A stretch of 53,276 bases of DNA from contig CAJTHL010000021.1 of assembly GCA_910576205.1 (NCBI GenBank), forward strand, positions 1-53,276, read 5' to 3'. The DNA is from Clostridia bacterium (GTDB lineage Bacteria > Bacillota > Clostridia > Lachnospirales > Lachnospiraceae). A program made the translations under genes and the position numbers. Positions 1 through 6,987 of this stretch are shown here, piece by piece; within the stretch, counting starts at the first letter, position 1; each line of letters opens with the position of its first letter. Under the pieces are notes generated by a model that did no database searches, was not told where the DNA came from, and saw only the letters and a program-made list of their open reading frames with translations.

Positions 1-106
1 GCAGGATGTCTTTAAAGCTTTCCCTAAGCAGGGAATAGACATCCGCAACGCTGGAAATGTTGTTTTCAGAAATAATCTGTCGAATTTGCTCCTTAGCTAC
101 CGCCAT
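1..106 (-). CDS. IS256-family transposase, N-terminal fragment (runs off window)
   Basis: The reading frame starts at ATG 106-104 on the minus strand with AAAAGGAG a few bases upstream, and runs off the left edge after 35 codons. The visible protein begins MAVAKEQIRQII and continues through VADVYSLLRESFKDIL, which I recognise as the start of IS256/mutator-type transposases (DDE recombinases that move the element by cut-and-paste or copy-paste). Only the N-terminus is visible, so the DDE residues cannot be checked and it cannot be said whether the element is intact. The family call is from recall of the N-terminal pattern, not from a search. Confidence 0.7.
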   Translation of the reverse strand, partial: MAVAKEQIRQIISENNISSVADVYSLLRESFKDIL

Positions 107-199
107 AAAAATACTCCTTTTCGATAAGAATTGTCATATCTGAATTCTTACCTAAAAGGAGCCATTTTTTTCCAAAGACACAAACTATTTTACACTACC
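107..199 (-). mobile_element. Non-coding end of the left IS256-like element
   Basis: Between the transposase start and about position 199 lies AT-rich sequence ending in a stretch (177-199) that reads GGTAGTGTAAAATAGTTTGT on the minus strand, the kind of terminal inverted repeat expected for IS256-type elements. The exact boundary is inferred, because the other end of the element and its target duplication are outside the window. Confidence 0.45.
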
Positions 200-390
200 T
201 GCAAGCGATTTCAATGGTTTTCTGTTATAATGAATCAGAAATGCGGATGCTTAGATCTTCGTAAATACATACGGGGATAGTTTTATCAAAGCAAATGCTC
301 TTTTTCTTTTTTATAGTAGGATAGGCAGAAGTGCTCATACATTATTTATTCTATAATAGAGTAGGTTAATTATTCTTTAAAATGCAAGAA

Positions 391-424
391 TAAAAGAGGT
401 CTCGGATTTTGTTCCGAGACCTCT
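391..424 (-). terminator. Rho-independent terminator of the lipoprotein gene
   Basis: A perfect 12-bp stem (395-406 with 413-424, AGAGGTCTCGGA) with a 6-nt loop is followed on the minus strand by TTTTATTC. It lies just past the stop codon of the minus-strand lipoprotein gene at 435. Confidence 0.85.
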
Positions 425-434
425 GAAAATATAC

Positions 435-1013
435 TTAGTCATAAAATGCATAATTTATTGTGAACCTTATTTCGTTTTCTTTTAATGTGCCTGAACCATC
501 CTCAACTTCTTTTATTCCGACTTCCTTGACATCACCCATTCCTAAATACATATGAAAGAAAAGCTGTTGAAAAGTGTCTTTCATTGCGGCACCATGCAGA
601 CTTATACGGGCTTGTGATTCGGTTACATTAGCCACTAAATCGGGATTGAATGTTATATCGTCTATTTTATCAAAAATTTGTGGAAGAAGTTCTGTAAATT
701 CTTCACTTGTATAAAGTTTTTCTGTATCTATTACCTCATCTAATACAGAAAGCGCATTTTCATATAATTCATCGGGACTAGAATATACAGATTCTGTTTC
801 TACACTTTCTTCCTGCTGTGGTTTTTCTGTCTCTAATTCTACTTGCTCCTGTTGAGGCTCTTCCATTTCTGTTTCTGCCTGTTCGGGCTGTCCCGTTTCT
901 ACTTCCATTTGCTCTTGCTGCGGTTCTTCTACTGTTGTTGTTTGATTACCACATCCCACAACAGATAAAGACAATGCCAGTGCAAACATTAATACTACCG
1001 TATTCTTCTTCAT
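435..1013 (-). CDS. Putative secreted lipoprotein of unknown function
   Basis: This 192-aa protein has a classic lipoprotein signal: basic MKKN, a hydrophobic run, then the lipobox SVVGC with the lipidated Cys at residue 21, so it should be anchored to the outer face of the membrane. Residues about 25-75 are a low-complexity Glu/Gln/Pro linker built from imperfect repeats around EEPQQEQ. The remaining ~115 residues form a folded-looking domain I do not recognise. The start is supported by AAAGGAGAA upstream of ATG, and a strong terminator closes it. It is monocistronic, next to the IS element and divergent from the XRE gene. No function is assigned. Confidence 0.75.
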   Translation of the reverse strand: MKKNTVVLMFALALSLSVVGCGNQTTTVEEPQQEQMEVETGQPEQAETEMEEPQQEQVELETEKPQQEESVETESVYSSPDELYENALSVLDEVIDTEKLYTSEEFTELLPQIFDKIDDITFNPDLVANVTESQARISLHGAAMKDTFQQLFFHMYLGMGDVKEVGIKEVEDGSGTLKENEIRFTINYAFYD

Positions 1014-1126
1014 AATATTTTTCTCCTTTTATTTAGGGTCTGAAAATAAATCATTTAGTTAAACCTATTATAGACTTAAAATTAAAAATATGTAAGAGAA
1101 AGGAGACAATAAATTTTGTTGAACCT

Positions 1127-1360
1127 ATGATAATATATGACCAATTATGGGAAACCCTAAAGAAAAAGGGAATTAGTCAGTATAATTTAGTGACAGACTA
1201 CAATATAAGCAAATCACTTTTGCAACGGTTACGGAATAATGAGGGCATCAGCACACATTCTATTAACATGTTGTGTAATATATTAGACTGTCAGTTACAA
1301 GACATAGCAGAATTTATAAAAGACAATGACTTTCAGACAAAGGACAATAAAGAGGGATAG
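1127..1360 (+). CDS. Small XRE/Cro-C1-type HTH regulator
   Basis: A 77-aa protein that is almost only a helix-turn-helix. The pattern IIYDQLWETLKKKGISQYNL, then YNISKSLLQRLRNNEGISTHSINMLCNILDCQLQDI, fits the HTH_26 subgroup of XRE DNA-binding domains, common in Firmicutes and their mobile elements. There is no second domain, so a ligand or partner cannot be guessed. The start at ATG 1127 fits the family N-terminus, although the best ribosome site (AAAGGAG at 1099-1105) is unusually far upstream, about 21 nt. It may control the divergent lipoprotein gene or itself; this is inference. Confidence 0.75.
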   Translation: MIIYDQLWETLKKKGISQYNLVTDYNISKSLLQRLRNNEGISTHSINMLCNILDCQLQDIAEFIKDNDFQTKDNKEG

Positions 1361-1396
1361 CTGGTTATGAGTGAAAGAGCAGCTAACCTTCTTTTT
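1355..1396 (+). terminator. Terminator after the XRE gene
   Basis: GGATAGCTG (1355-1363) pairs with CAGCTAACC (1380-1388) with one mismatch, followed by a T-rich run at 1390-1396. The stem overlaps the stop codon of the XRE gene. Confidence 0.55.
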
Positions 1397-1569
1397 TATT
1401 GCATTTTCAGTAAAACACAGACCCACATTTCAAGGTGTGTGTTTCTCTAAAGAAAATGAAAATTGAAACCCACATCCAAACACAACCGCTTGCACAAAAA
1501 TAAGGGTATATCAGATTACTCCAACATACCCTTAAATCCTCAAAAATGTTGATTTTACAGCATTTCTTC

Positions 1570-2112
1570 TTAACCGAAGTATCTCTTTAACAGACCCTCA
1601 AATGCTTTTCCATGTCTTGCTTCGTCTCTGGCCATCTCATGAACTGTGTCATGGATTGCGTCCAGGTTTGCGGCCTTGGCCAGCTTGGCCAGCTCAAACT
1701 TGCCGGCGGTTGCGCCGTTCTCAGCGGCAACTCTCATTTCCAGGTTCTTCTTGGTGCTGTCGGTAACAACCTCGCCCAGCAGCTCTGCAAATTTCGCAGC
1801 ATGCTCAGCCTCTTCGTAGGCAGCCTTCTCCCAGTATAAACCGATCTCGGGATATCCCTCTCTATAGGCAACTCTTGCCATAGCCAGATACATACCAACC
1901 TCAGAGCACTCGCCGTTAAAGTTTGCTCTTAAGCCCTCAAGAATCTCCTCGCTTACGCCCTTGGCAACGCCTACTACGTGCTCGGCAGCCCAGCTCATTC
2001 CATTATCCTGCTCCTTAAACTTGTCCGCTCCAACACCGCACTGGGGACATTTCTCGGGAGCTGCATCTCCTTCGTGTACATAACCGCAAACGCTGCATAC
2101 AAATTTCTTCAT
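1570..2112 (-). CDS. rbr: Reverse rubrerythrin (peroxide/oxygen detoxification)
   Basis: This 180-aa protein has its rubredoxin-like Fe(Cys)4 domain at the N-terminus (VCSVCGYVHEG and CPQCG, residues 6-26) and a ferritin-like four-helix di-iron domain behind it, the reverse order of classical rubrerythrin. Glu and His ligands can be seen in GECSEVGMYLAMARVA, EEAEHAAKFAELL and ARDEARHGKAFEGLL. The family reduces hydrogen peroxide (and oxygen) in the cytoplasm of anaerobes using electrons from NADH or rubredoxin. The length matches the family. The gene has its own promoter with a long palindromic operator and lies just downstream of the PerR-type gene, so peroxide induction is likely. Assignment is firm. 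Confidence 0.92.
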   Translation of the reverse strand: MKKFVCSVCGYVHEGDAAPEKCPQCGVGADKFKEQDNGMSWAAEHVVGVAKGVSEEILEGLRANFNGECSEVGMYLAMARVAYREGYPEIGLYWEKAAYEEAEHAAKFAELLGEVVTDSTKKNLEMRVAAENGATAGKFELAKLAKAANLDAIHDTVHEMARDEARHGKAFEGLLKRYFG

Positions 2113-2140
2113 GTTTCATTTCTCCTTTATTTTTATATTT

Positions 2141-2167
2141 TAATATCAGTAATAGTTACTGATATTA
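2141..2167 (-). promoter_or_regulatory. 27-bp palindromic operator before the rubrerythrin gene (likely PerR box)
   Basis: TAATATCAGTAA (2141-2152), a 3-bp spacer and its exact reverse complement (2156-2167) form a perfect dyad. It lies immediately downstream of the -10 element on the minus strand and upstream of the ATG at 2112, the position of a repressor operator. Assignment to PerR rests on gene context and on a related dyad in front of perR itself. Confidence 0.7.
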
Positions 2168-2168
2168 A

Positions 2169-2195
2169 GTTATCATAGTTTTTACTGCTTGTCAA
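2169..2195 (-). promoter_or_regulatory. Promoter of the reverse rubrerythrin gene
   Basis: On the minus strand a perfect TTGACA (-35, 2195-2190) is followed 15 bp later by GATAAC (-10, 2174-2169). The short spacing is suboptimal. The operator palindrome covers the predicted transcription start. Confidence 0.55.
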
Positions 2196-2203
2196 TACTT
2201 TTT

Positions 2204-2608
2204 TCAATTATTTTGTTCTCTGGTTTCCTTTTCCATACAGTGGGAGCAGATTCCGTAAAAGGTAGCCGTGTGGGACTGGATGGTTCCGTCGAAATCCCGG
2301 GCAGCCTCTGCCTCCAGACTTTTTACCAGGGGAAGCGCCATATCCAGCACTGCCTGGCAGCGTCTGCATATAAAATGGTAGTGGGGGTTCTGATTGGCGT
2401 CAAAGCGGTCGGGCCCCTCGGTGGAAATCTTTGTGATTTCTCCAATCTCGGCCAGCAGGGAGAGATTGCGGTATACGGTTCCCAGGCTGATATGGGGGAA
2501 TTTTTCCCGCATATTTACATAGACCATATCCGCAGTGGGATGATCTTTGCGGTTCATCAGAAATAATTTGATGGATTCCCGCTGTCGGCTGTATTTCAAT
2601 GCAGGCAT
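2204..2608 (-). CDS. perR: Fur-family peroxide-type regulator (PerR-like)
   Basis: A Fur-superfamily metal-dependent repressor of about 134 aa. The N-terminal winged helix contains HPTADMVYVNMREKFP and the recognition stretch SLGTVYRNLSLLAEIGEI. The C-terminal dimerisation/metal domain shows HYHFICRRC and the second CxxC pair (CSHC), the structural zinc site of PerR/Fur proteins. PerR senses peroxide by metal-catalysed histidine oxidation and then releases its operators. The choice of PerR over Fur or Zur rests on linkage to the rubrerythrin gene. I prefer ATG 2608 because GAGGTG lies about 9 nt upstream; a GTG four codons earlier overlaps that ribosome site. A dyad near its own promoter suggests autoregulation. 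Confidence 0.85.
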   Translation of the reverse strand: MPALKYSRQRESIKLFLMNRKDHPTADMVYVNMREKFPHISLGTVYRNLSLLAEIGEITKISTEGPDRFDANQNPHYHFICRRCQAVLDMALPLVKSLEAEAARDFDGTIQSHTATFYGICSHCMEKETREQNN

Positions 2609-2633
2609 CTTTATGCTCACCTCACTTAAAATT

Positions 2634-2654
2634 TAGTAATAATAATAATTACTA
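2634..2654 (-). promoter_or_regulatory. Palindromic operator before perR
   Basis: TAGTAAT (2634-2640) and ATTACTA (2648-2654) form a dyad with a 7-bp AT spacer, directly downstream of the perR -10 box. The AGTAA/TTACT core is shared with the rubrerythrin operator. Confidence 0.55.
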
Positions 2655-2659
2655 TTTAT

Positions 2660-2687
2660 AGTATACAGAAATTTAAGTATTTGTCAA
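2660..2687 (-). promoter_or_regulatory. Promoter of perR
   Basis: On the minus strand TTGACA (2687-2682) and TATACT (2665-2660) are separated by 16 bp, a near-consensus housekeeping promoter reading into perR. Confidence 0.7.
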
Positions 2688-2785
2688 GTAAATCCTGACT
2701 TTAAATTATTAAGAAATATTTTCCGGTGGATTCTAAGAAATTAAGAATTTACTAAGAATTTCTAAGGATTTGCATAAATCAATGG

Positions 2786-2814
2786 TTGACAAAGCGTATT
2801 CTAGTTGTTATAAT
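2786..2814 (+). promoter_or_regulatory. Consensus sigma-A promoter of the NlpC/P60 gene
   Basis: Perfect TTGACA (2786-2791), 17-bp spacer, perfect TATAAT (2809-2814), reading into the hydrolase gene at 2868. Upstream (about 2730-2770) AT-rich near-repeats of CTAAGAAnTT occur that could bind a regulator or act as an UP element. Confidence 0.85.
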
Positions 2815-2867
2815 TACTTCATAAATTTTAACAATTTTGTAATAATTTAAGTTCCACGGAGGATAAC

Positions 2868-3962
2868 ATGAAGAAATATCGGTTTACAGTTTTGTGCCTG
2901 ACCGGAATGCTGGGTCTGAGCATGAATGCAATAGAGGTTGGAGCTACAGGATTTGGGGTAGATGCGGGGATTGCTTCTTTATTAAATGAAGCTCATGAGA
3001 CAAGTCCCGAGGCAGACCAGGAGATCGTAAGAATTCTGACGCCGTCGGAATACGACAATGTATGTATAGCGCAGGTTGACAATTATGTAAATATCAGAAG
3101 CGCCCCCGGCGAGGAGGGGGAGGTTCTCGGAAAGCTCTACAACGAGTCGGCCGGAACCATCGAAGGAGAAGAGAACGGCTGGTACAAGATCACTTCCGGA
3201 ACGGTTACAGGATATGTAAAGAGCGATTATGTAGTGACCGGCGAGGAAGCTGAGAATCTGGCAGAAGAGGTTGGAAAGCGGGTTGCTACCGTGACAACGG
3301 AGACCCTGCGGGTGCGTAATGACGCTAACCTGGATGCCGGTGTCCTGGGACTGATTCCCCAGGAGGAGGAGCTGACGGTCCTTGAGGAGGCAGACGGCTG
3401 GGTAAAGGTTTCCATTGAGGAAGGCGACGGCTGGGTTTCCACGGACTATGTAGATCTTCGGACAGATTTCGTGCAGGCGGAATCCAAGGCTGAGGAAGAG
3501 GCCCGCCTGGAAGAGGAAAGAAAAGCAAAAGAAGAGGCAGCTAAGAGAAACGAGAAGATCAGCAACAAGTCCAAGACCGAATCCGGCAACACCGTGGTCG
3601 GAAACGGCGGCGGAAGCGCAGGTGGAAACGCTGTGGTAGCATTTGCCAGCCAGTTTGTGGGTAACCCGTATGTATACGGAGGAAGCAGTCTCACAAACGG
3701 AACGGACTGTTCTGGGTTTGTAATGTCGGTATATGCCAATTTTGGCGTGGGACTTCCCCACTCCTCCAGCGCAATGCGCAGCGTGGGATACGGCGTAAGT
3801 CTTGCGGAGGCACAGCCGGGTGACATTGTCTGCTACAGCGGACATGTGGGAATCTACTGTGGAAACAATACCATAGTACATGCCAGTACACCATCCACGG
3901 GAATTATCTACACCTCTCCCGCCAACTATAAGAATGTACTTGCAGTACGGAGAATTTTCTAA
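2868..3962 (+). CDS. Secreted peptidoglycan hydrolase, two SH3 domains plus NlpC/P60
   Basis: This 364-aa protein starts with a Sec signal peptide (about residues 1-26). It has two bacterial SH3 domains (about 65-123 and 137-195, each with the NIRSAPGEEGEVLG or RVRNDANLDAGVLG pattern), a charged Glu/Lys/Ala linker with coiled-coil look (about 203-240), a Gly-rich hinge, and a C-terminal NlpC/P60 domain. The catalytic Cys281 lies in GTDCSGF, with His326 in SGHVGIY and His338 in VHAS. The family cleaves D-Glu/meso-diaminopimelate bonds in wall peptides, with the SH3 domains holding it to the wall. GGAGG precedes the ATG. A consensus promoter and a terminator frame it as one transcription unit. 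Confidence 0.9.
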   Translation: MKKYRFTVLCLTGMLGLSMNAIEVGATGFGVDAGIASLLNEAHETSPEADQEIVRILTPSEYDNVCIAQVDNYVNIRSAPGEEGEVLGKLYNESAGTIEGEENGWYKITSGTVTGYVKSDYVVTGEEAENLAEEVGKRVATVTTETLRVRNDANLDAGVLGLIPQEEELTVLEEADGWVKVSIEEGDGWVSTDYVDLRTDFVQAESKAEEEARLEEERKAKEEAAKRNEKISNKSKTESGNTVVGNGGGSAGGNAVVAFASQFVGNPYVYGGSSLTNGTDCSGFVMSVYANFGVGLPHSSSAMRSVGYGVSLAEAQPGDIVCYSGHVGIYCGNNTIVHASTPSTGIIYTSPANYKNVLAVRRIF

Positions 3963-3985
3963 TCACAAAATAAAAATGCAATAAG

Positions 3986-4012
3986 TGGACGGCAGTGATG
4001 CCGTCCATTTTT
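3986..4012 (+). terminator. Terminator of the NlpC/P60 gene
   Basis: TGGACGGCA (3986-3994) and TGCCGTCCA (3999-4007) form a perfect 9-bp stem with a GTGA tetraloop, followed by a T run. Confidence 0.9.
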
Positions 4013-4485
4013 ATAATAATAAATTCCCCGGTTTTCCGTAATTTTCAGACACACAAATTTCACAAAAACATGTCAAGAAAAATCTTTTGGCAAAATGCAC
4101 AAACTTTATATGGGGGGCGGAAAAGACATCCATATTCTGGGAATAATCCCAAAAAGTTATCCACATTGAAAAATGGCGTAAAAAGGGAAAAACTGAGTTA
4201 TCAACCGAGTTATCCACATTATCCACATAAAAAAACAAAATTTTCATAGTTTACATAGTAAAATTCAAGAATATATGTTTTGTTTATATCTCATAAAGTA
4301 TGGAAAATGTGGACAAATTAAAAAAAAGTCCTTGACAGGGCAGTATTCTCATATTTGTGCGAGTTGTCAGAAAACAGGTAAATTCCAAAGAAATAGTAGG
4401 GCTTTCCTTTTCCCAAGGAATCCGGTAAAATAGAGGAAATGAAACTAAGAGGGTAGATACAGTACTTTAAACAGGAGAGGTAATT
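4013..4485. other. AT-rich gene-free stretch of about 470 bp
   Basis: No convincing gene is present. Two overlapping short frames on opposite strands in 3995-4249 are low-complexity AT translations without a convincing ribosome site. The stretch holds the DnaA-box cluster (separate entry), a TGGGA-ATAA-TCCCA dyad at about 4138-4151, and very AT-rich sequence from 4228 to 4300. A TTGACA at 4332-4337 lacks a good -10 box, so I cannot place the trmB promoter. Confidence 0.5.
4157..4227 (+). promoter_or_regulatory. Cluster of DnaA-box sequences
   Basis: The strict 9-mer TTATCCACA occurs three times in the same orientation: 4157-4165, 4210-4218 and 4219-4227, the last two exactly head to tail. 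A weaker relative is at 4198-4206 (two mismatches) and a reverse-oriented one-mismatch copy at 4309-4317. The boxes are followed by about 70 bp of very AT-rich DNA. Known roles of such clusters are origin binding, DnaA titration or transcription control. dnaA, dnaN or rpmH are not nearby, so this is not the usual oriC context. Confidence 0.6.
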
Positions 4486-5130
4486 GTGAGACTTCGGAAT
4501 ATAAAGGGATCCCGGGAAGTGATCGGGGCCAGCGAGTATGTGATACATGAACCGGAAGAACAGGCAGGGGCCTGGAAAGAGATTTTCGGAAATGAGAATC
4601 CCATCCGGATTGAGATTGGAATGGGGAAGGGAAGGTTTCTTATGGAGCTGGCCCGCAGAAATCGCCAGATCAACTATATAGGTATTGAGAAGTACAGCAG
4701 CGTACTGCTGCGGGCTGTCGAAAAACAGAGGGAGGAGGAGCTTCCCAACCTGTTGTTTATCCGTATGGAGGCAGAGCATATAGGGGAAGTTTTTGGCAAA
4801 GAGGAGATAGACAGGATTTATCTGAATTTTTCCGATCCCTGGCCCAAAGACAGGCATGCAAAGCGGCGCTTGACCTCAAGGGAATTTCTGGCCCGCTATG
4901 TCTTAATTTTGAAAAAAGAAGGGGTTGTGGAATTTAAGACCGATAACAGAGCGCTCTTTGACTTTTCCATGGAGGAAGTAAAGGAAGCGGGCTGGAAGCT
5001 TCTGGCCAGCACTTATGATCTGCATAGGGATGAAACCATGAGGGAAGGCAATGTCATGACAGAATATGAGGAGAAGTTTTCCGCCATGGGGAATCCCATT
5101 CACAAATATATCATTTGCCAGGGAGATTGA
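4486..5130 (+). CDS. trmB: tRNA (guanine-N7-)-methyltransferase
   Basis: TrmB methylates N7 of G46 in the variable loop of tRNAs using S-adenosylmethionine. The 214-aa protein shows the SAM-binding motif IEIGMGKGRFLMELA (about residues 41-55), the acidic YIGIEKYSSVLLRA strand, and the family hallmark NFSDPWPKDRHAKRRL (about 114-129), ending with TEYEEKF near the C-terminus. The length is standard. GTG at 4486 is the start, preceded by GGAGAGG at a good distance. It is followed by a tRNA gene, a fitting but probably accidental neighbour. Confidence 0.93.
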   Translation: MRLRNIKGSREVIGASEYVIHEPEEQAGAWKEIFGNENPIRIEIGMGKGRFLMELARRNRQINYIGIEKYSSVLLRAVEKQREEELPNLLFIRMEAEHIGEVFGKEEIDRIYLNFSDPWPKDRHAKRRLTSREFLARYVLILKKEGVVEFKTDNRALFDFSMEEVKEAGWKLLASTYDLHRDETMREGNVMTEYEEKFSAMGNPIHKYIICQGD

Positions 5131-5224
5131 GGACGGATTCGCGGAAGCCTGCCAGCGAAATTCTGGCCCAGGCAGGTCCATAAAAATAAATTTACAAAAA
5201 ATTTATATTTTTTTAAAAAAATGC

Positions 5225-5253
5225 TTGCATTTTTTAGGGGTTTCCATTATAAT
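5225..5253 (+). promoter_or_regulatory. Promoter of tRNA-Lys
   Basis: TTGCAT (5225-5230), 17-bp spacer, perfect TATAAT (5248-5253), placed about 32 bp before the mature tRNA 5' end, as expected for a stable-RNA promoter. Confidence 0.75.
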
Positions 5254-5284
5254 GATTTTTGTCGTTAAAAATGAAGACAGAAAA

Positions 5285-5357
5285 GCGCTTCTAGCTCAGT
5301 TGGTAGAGCACCTGACTCTTAATCAGGGTGTCCAGGGTTCGAGCCCCTGGAGGCGCA
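5285..5357 (+). tRNA. tRNA-Lys (anticodon CTT)
   Basis: A complete 73-nt cloverleaf without an encoded CCA. The 7-bp acceptor stem GCGCTTC/GAGGCGC pairs fully (one T-G wobble), with discriminator A. The D arm is GCTC-AGTTGGTA-GAGC, the anticodon arm CCTGA-CTCTTAA-TCAGG places CTT at positions 34-36, and the T arm contains GGTTCGAGCC. CTT decodes AAG lysine codons. Confidence 0.96.
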
Positions 5358-5363
5358 CGCAGG

Positions 5364-5407
5364 GCACTGGTTTTGCAGCATATAAGCTGTGGGGTCGGTG
5401 CTTTTTT
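5364..5407 (+). terminator. Probable terminator after tRNA-Lys
   Basis: GCACTG (5364-5369) pairs with CGGTGC (5396-5401), with an inner GCAGC/GCTGT stem, followed by TTTTTT. An outer GCACGC/GCGTGC pair would compete with the acceptor stem region. Confidence 0.5.
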
Positions 5408-5494
5408 GCGTGCAAAAAGAGAATAGTTCCAGACACACAGGGCATACTAAGGGAAACATCGTCGAAAATGGACGTAAAAAGCCGGAGGAATGAG

Positions 5495-5728
5495 ATGAAC
5501 CACACAAAATACAGGGTCTGCCTGATTGTGCTGCTTGTGGCAGCCGTGGCGGCAGGAATTTTGTTTTATGTCTATGGGCAGGAGAAGGAGGAACCTTATC
5601 TGGGCGGCACGCTGGTTGAGCGCAGTGTGAATGTGGGGGAATACAGCATGGCAGATGGAAGATGGCGGAGCATTCACGAAGCCGGTATAGCCTTCCACCA
5701 GGAATGGAAGGGGGACACATTGCTTTGA
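5495..5728 (+). CDS. Small membrane-anchored protein upstream of spoVAA
   Basis: A 77-aa protein starting at ATG 5495 with GGAGG 6 nt upstream. Residues 6-27 (VCLIVLLVAAVAAGILFYVYG) form one clear membrane segment and the rest is a short polar, presumably external tail. I do not recognise the family. Its TGA stop (5726-5728) overlaps the proposed TTG start of spoVAA by two bases, so the two are probably translationally coupled. A longer open frame running through the tRNA gene in the same phase is not a real extension. Confidence 0.6.
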   Translation: MNHTKYRVCLIVLLVAAVAAGILFYVYGQEKEEPYLGGTLVERSVNVGEYSMADGRWRSIHEAGIAFHQEWKGDTLL

Positions 5729-6384
5729 GCGATATCCTTTATATAAAATTTGAAAAGAATATGGCGGTCCGTACCCAGAGCGTGCTGCTGGGGGACATTG
5801 CCGAGATGGAATGCAGCAATGGGTCTGTGGTAAACAAACTTAAGACCATTAAGCTCTTTACGTTCCAGAATATCAAAAAAGGTTCTCACACCTGTGCAGC
5901 ACGGCAGATTTGCTCGGTTGTGGAGGTTGTTCAGAAAATTCATGAGGTGTGTCCGAACCTGGAGATTCAGAATATGGGGGAGACGGACTTTATTGTGGAG
6001 TATTCCACCAGGGATGTGGATCCGCCTTTGCTGTTATTTCTGAAGATCAGTATAGTATGTATAATCACCTTTTTTGGTGCGGCCTTTTCGATTATGGCTT
6101 TTAACAATGACGTTTCAACAACACAGTTGTTTTCCCAGTTTCATGAACTGGTGACCGGGGAACCCTCGGACGGATTTACCATCCTGGAGTTGAGCTATTC
6201 CCTGGGACTTTCCATCGGCATCATCGGATTTTTTAACCATCTGGGAGGACGCAGGCTGACAAAGGATCCTACACCCATAGAGGTGGAGATGCGCCAGTAC
6301 GAGGATGATGTGGACACCACCTTGATTATGACGGCAGGAAGAAACGGTGTCCATAAAAAAGAGAAGGATGCCCAGAGCAGCTAA
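5725..6384 (+). CDS. spoVAA: Stage V sporulation protein AA
   Basis: SpoVAA is part of the spoVA operon expressed in the forespore; SpoVA proteins move Ca-dipicolinic acid into the spore and out at germination. The soluble N-terminal half (ILYIKFEKN, then MECSNGSVVNKLKTIKLF and LEIQNMGETDFIVEY) matches the family and is followed by two membrane segments (about residues 103-125 and 150-175) and the conserved tail DPTPIEVEMRQYEDDVDTTL. I choose TTG 5725, giving MSDILYIKFEKN, because that is where family homology starts and AAGGGGG lies about 10 nt upstream; ATG 5662 or 5704 would add unconserved residues. Confidence 0.85.
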   Translation: MSDILYIKFEKNMAVRTQSVLLGDIAEMECSNGSVVNKLKTIKLFTFQNIKKGSHTCAARQICSVVEVVQKIHEVCPNLEIQNMGETDFIVEYSTRDVDPPLLLFLKISIVCIITFFGAAFSIMAFNNDVSTTQLFSQFHELVTGEPSDGFTILELSYSLGLSIGIIGFFNHLGGRRLTKDPTPIEVEMRQYEDDVDTTLIMTAGRNGVHKKEKDAQSS

Positions 6385-6393
6385 AGCCTGCCT

Positions 6394-6520
6394 GGGAGGA
6401 ATGATGCGGAACTGGAAACAGTATCAATCCGGACAAGTCCCGGGAAGGATTTCGGGATGCAAAGCAGCCAGAAATTCTTCCAGATACCAGGGACTTGGGA
6501 GGAATGATGCGGAACTGGAA
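6394..6520 (+). repeat. Structured intergenic repeat, copy A (between spoVAA and spoVAB)
   Basis: A 24-bp perfect direct repeat flanks the unit (6394-6417 and 6497-6520; core ATGCGGAACTGGAA). Between the repeats lies a stem-loop: GGAAGGATTTC (6443-6453) pairs with 6471-6481 with one G-T wobble, and GTCCC (6437-6441) pairs with GGGAC (6490-6494). The right repeat supplies the ribosome site and the first base of the spoVAB start codon. The same architecture recurs at 36321-36438. Confidence 0.8.
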
Positions 6521-6948
6521 TGGAGAATACAGATATGTGGCAGCAGATTTTAATGGCCATTACCGGCCTGGCAGCAGGTTTTGCCGTGGCCGGGGGATTG
6601 TTTGCCTTGATTATTGCCCTGGGCGTGGTGGCCCGGTTTGCGGGCAAGACCCATACGGCCAGGTATGTGTTCTGGTATGAGGATGCGGTGGCTCTGGGAG
6701 GAATCCTGGGAAACCTTATGAGCGTTTACCAGATCTCCCTGCCTGTGGGCAGCGTGGGGGCCGGGATTTTCGGGATATTTGCGGGAATATTCGTGGGGGC
6801 CTGGTCCATGGCCTTGACAGAAATTGTAAATATTATCCCTATTTTCACCAGGCGGATTACGCTGCGAAGAGGAATGGAGTTGATTATTTTCAGCATGGCC
6901 ATTGGCAGGACGCTGGGAGCCCTGCTTTTTTATATCCAACGGTGGTAA
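6520..6948 (+). CDS. spoVAB: Stage V sporulation protein AB
   Basis: A 142-aa integral membrane protein with four hydrophobic helices (about residues 8-38, 50-72, 75-105 and 120-140) and the family stretch YEDAVALGGILGNLMSVYQ, followed by GAWSMALTEIVNIIPIFTRR. It belongs to the forespore SpoVA set that handles Ca-dipicolinate, with uncharacterised biochemical detail. The start ATG 6520 is formed by the last base of the direct repeat, with GGGAGG 17-22 nt upstream, so the inserted repeat now controls its translation start region. Confidence 0.88.
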   Translation: MENTDMWQQILMAITGLAAGFAVAGGLFALIIALGVVARFAGKTHTARYVFWYEDAVALGGILGNLMSVYQISLPVGSVGAGIFGIFAGIFVGAWSMALTEIVNIIPIFTRRITLRRGMELIIFSMAIGRTLGALLFYIQRW

Positions 6949-6987
6949 GAACCGCATGATCCGTTTAGGGAGAGAGGCGGAGACGTT

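Noticed and set aside
2982..3881. 299-codon minus-strand frame opposite the NlpC/P60 gene
   Set aside because: Shadow of a strongly supported gene; no ribosome site and no recognisable domain.
4157..4317. Chromosomal origin (oriC)
   Set aside because: DnaA boxes are present but dnaA, dnaN, rpmH or gyr genes are not nearby and skew cannot be computed here; kept only as a DnaA-box cluster.
5066..5728. Long open frame of 220 codons running across trmB end, tRNA-Lys and the small membrane protein
   Set aside because: It passes through the tRNA gene and its terminator; only the part from ATG 5495 with a GGAGG site looks like a protein.
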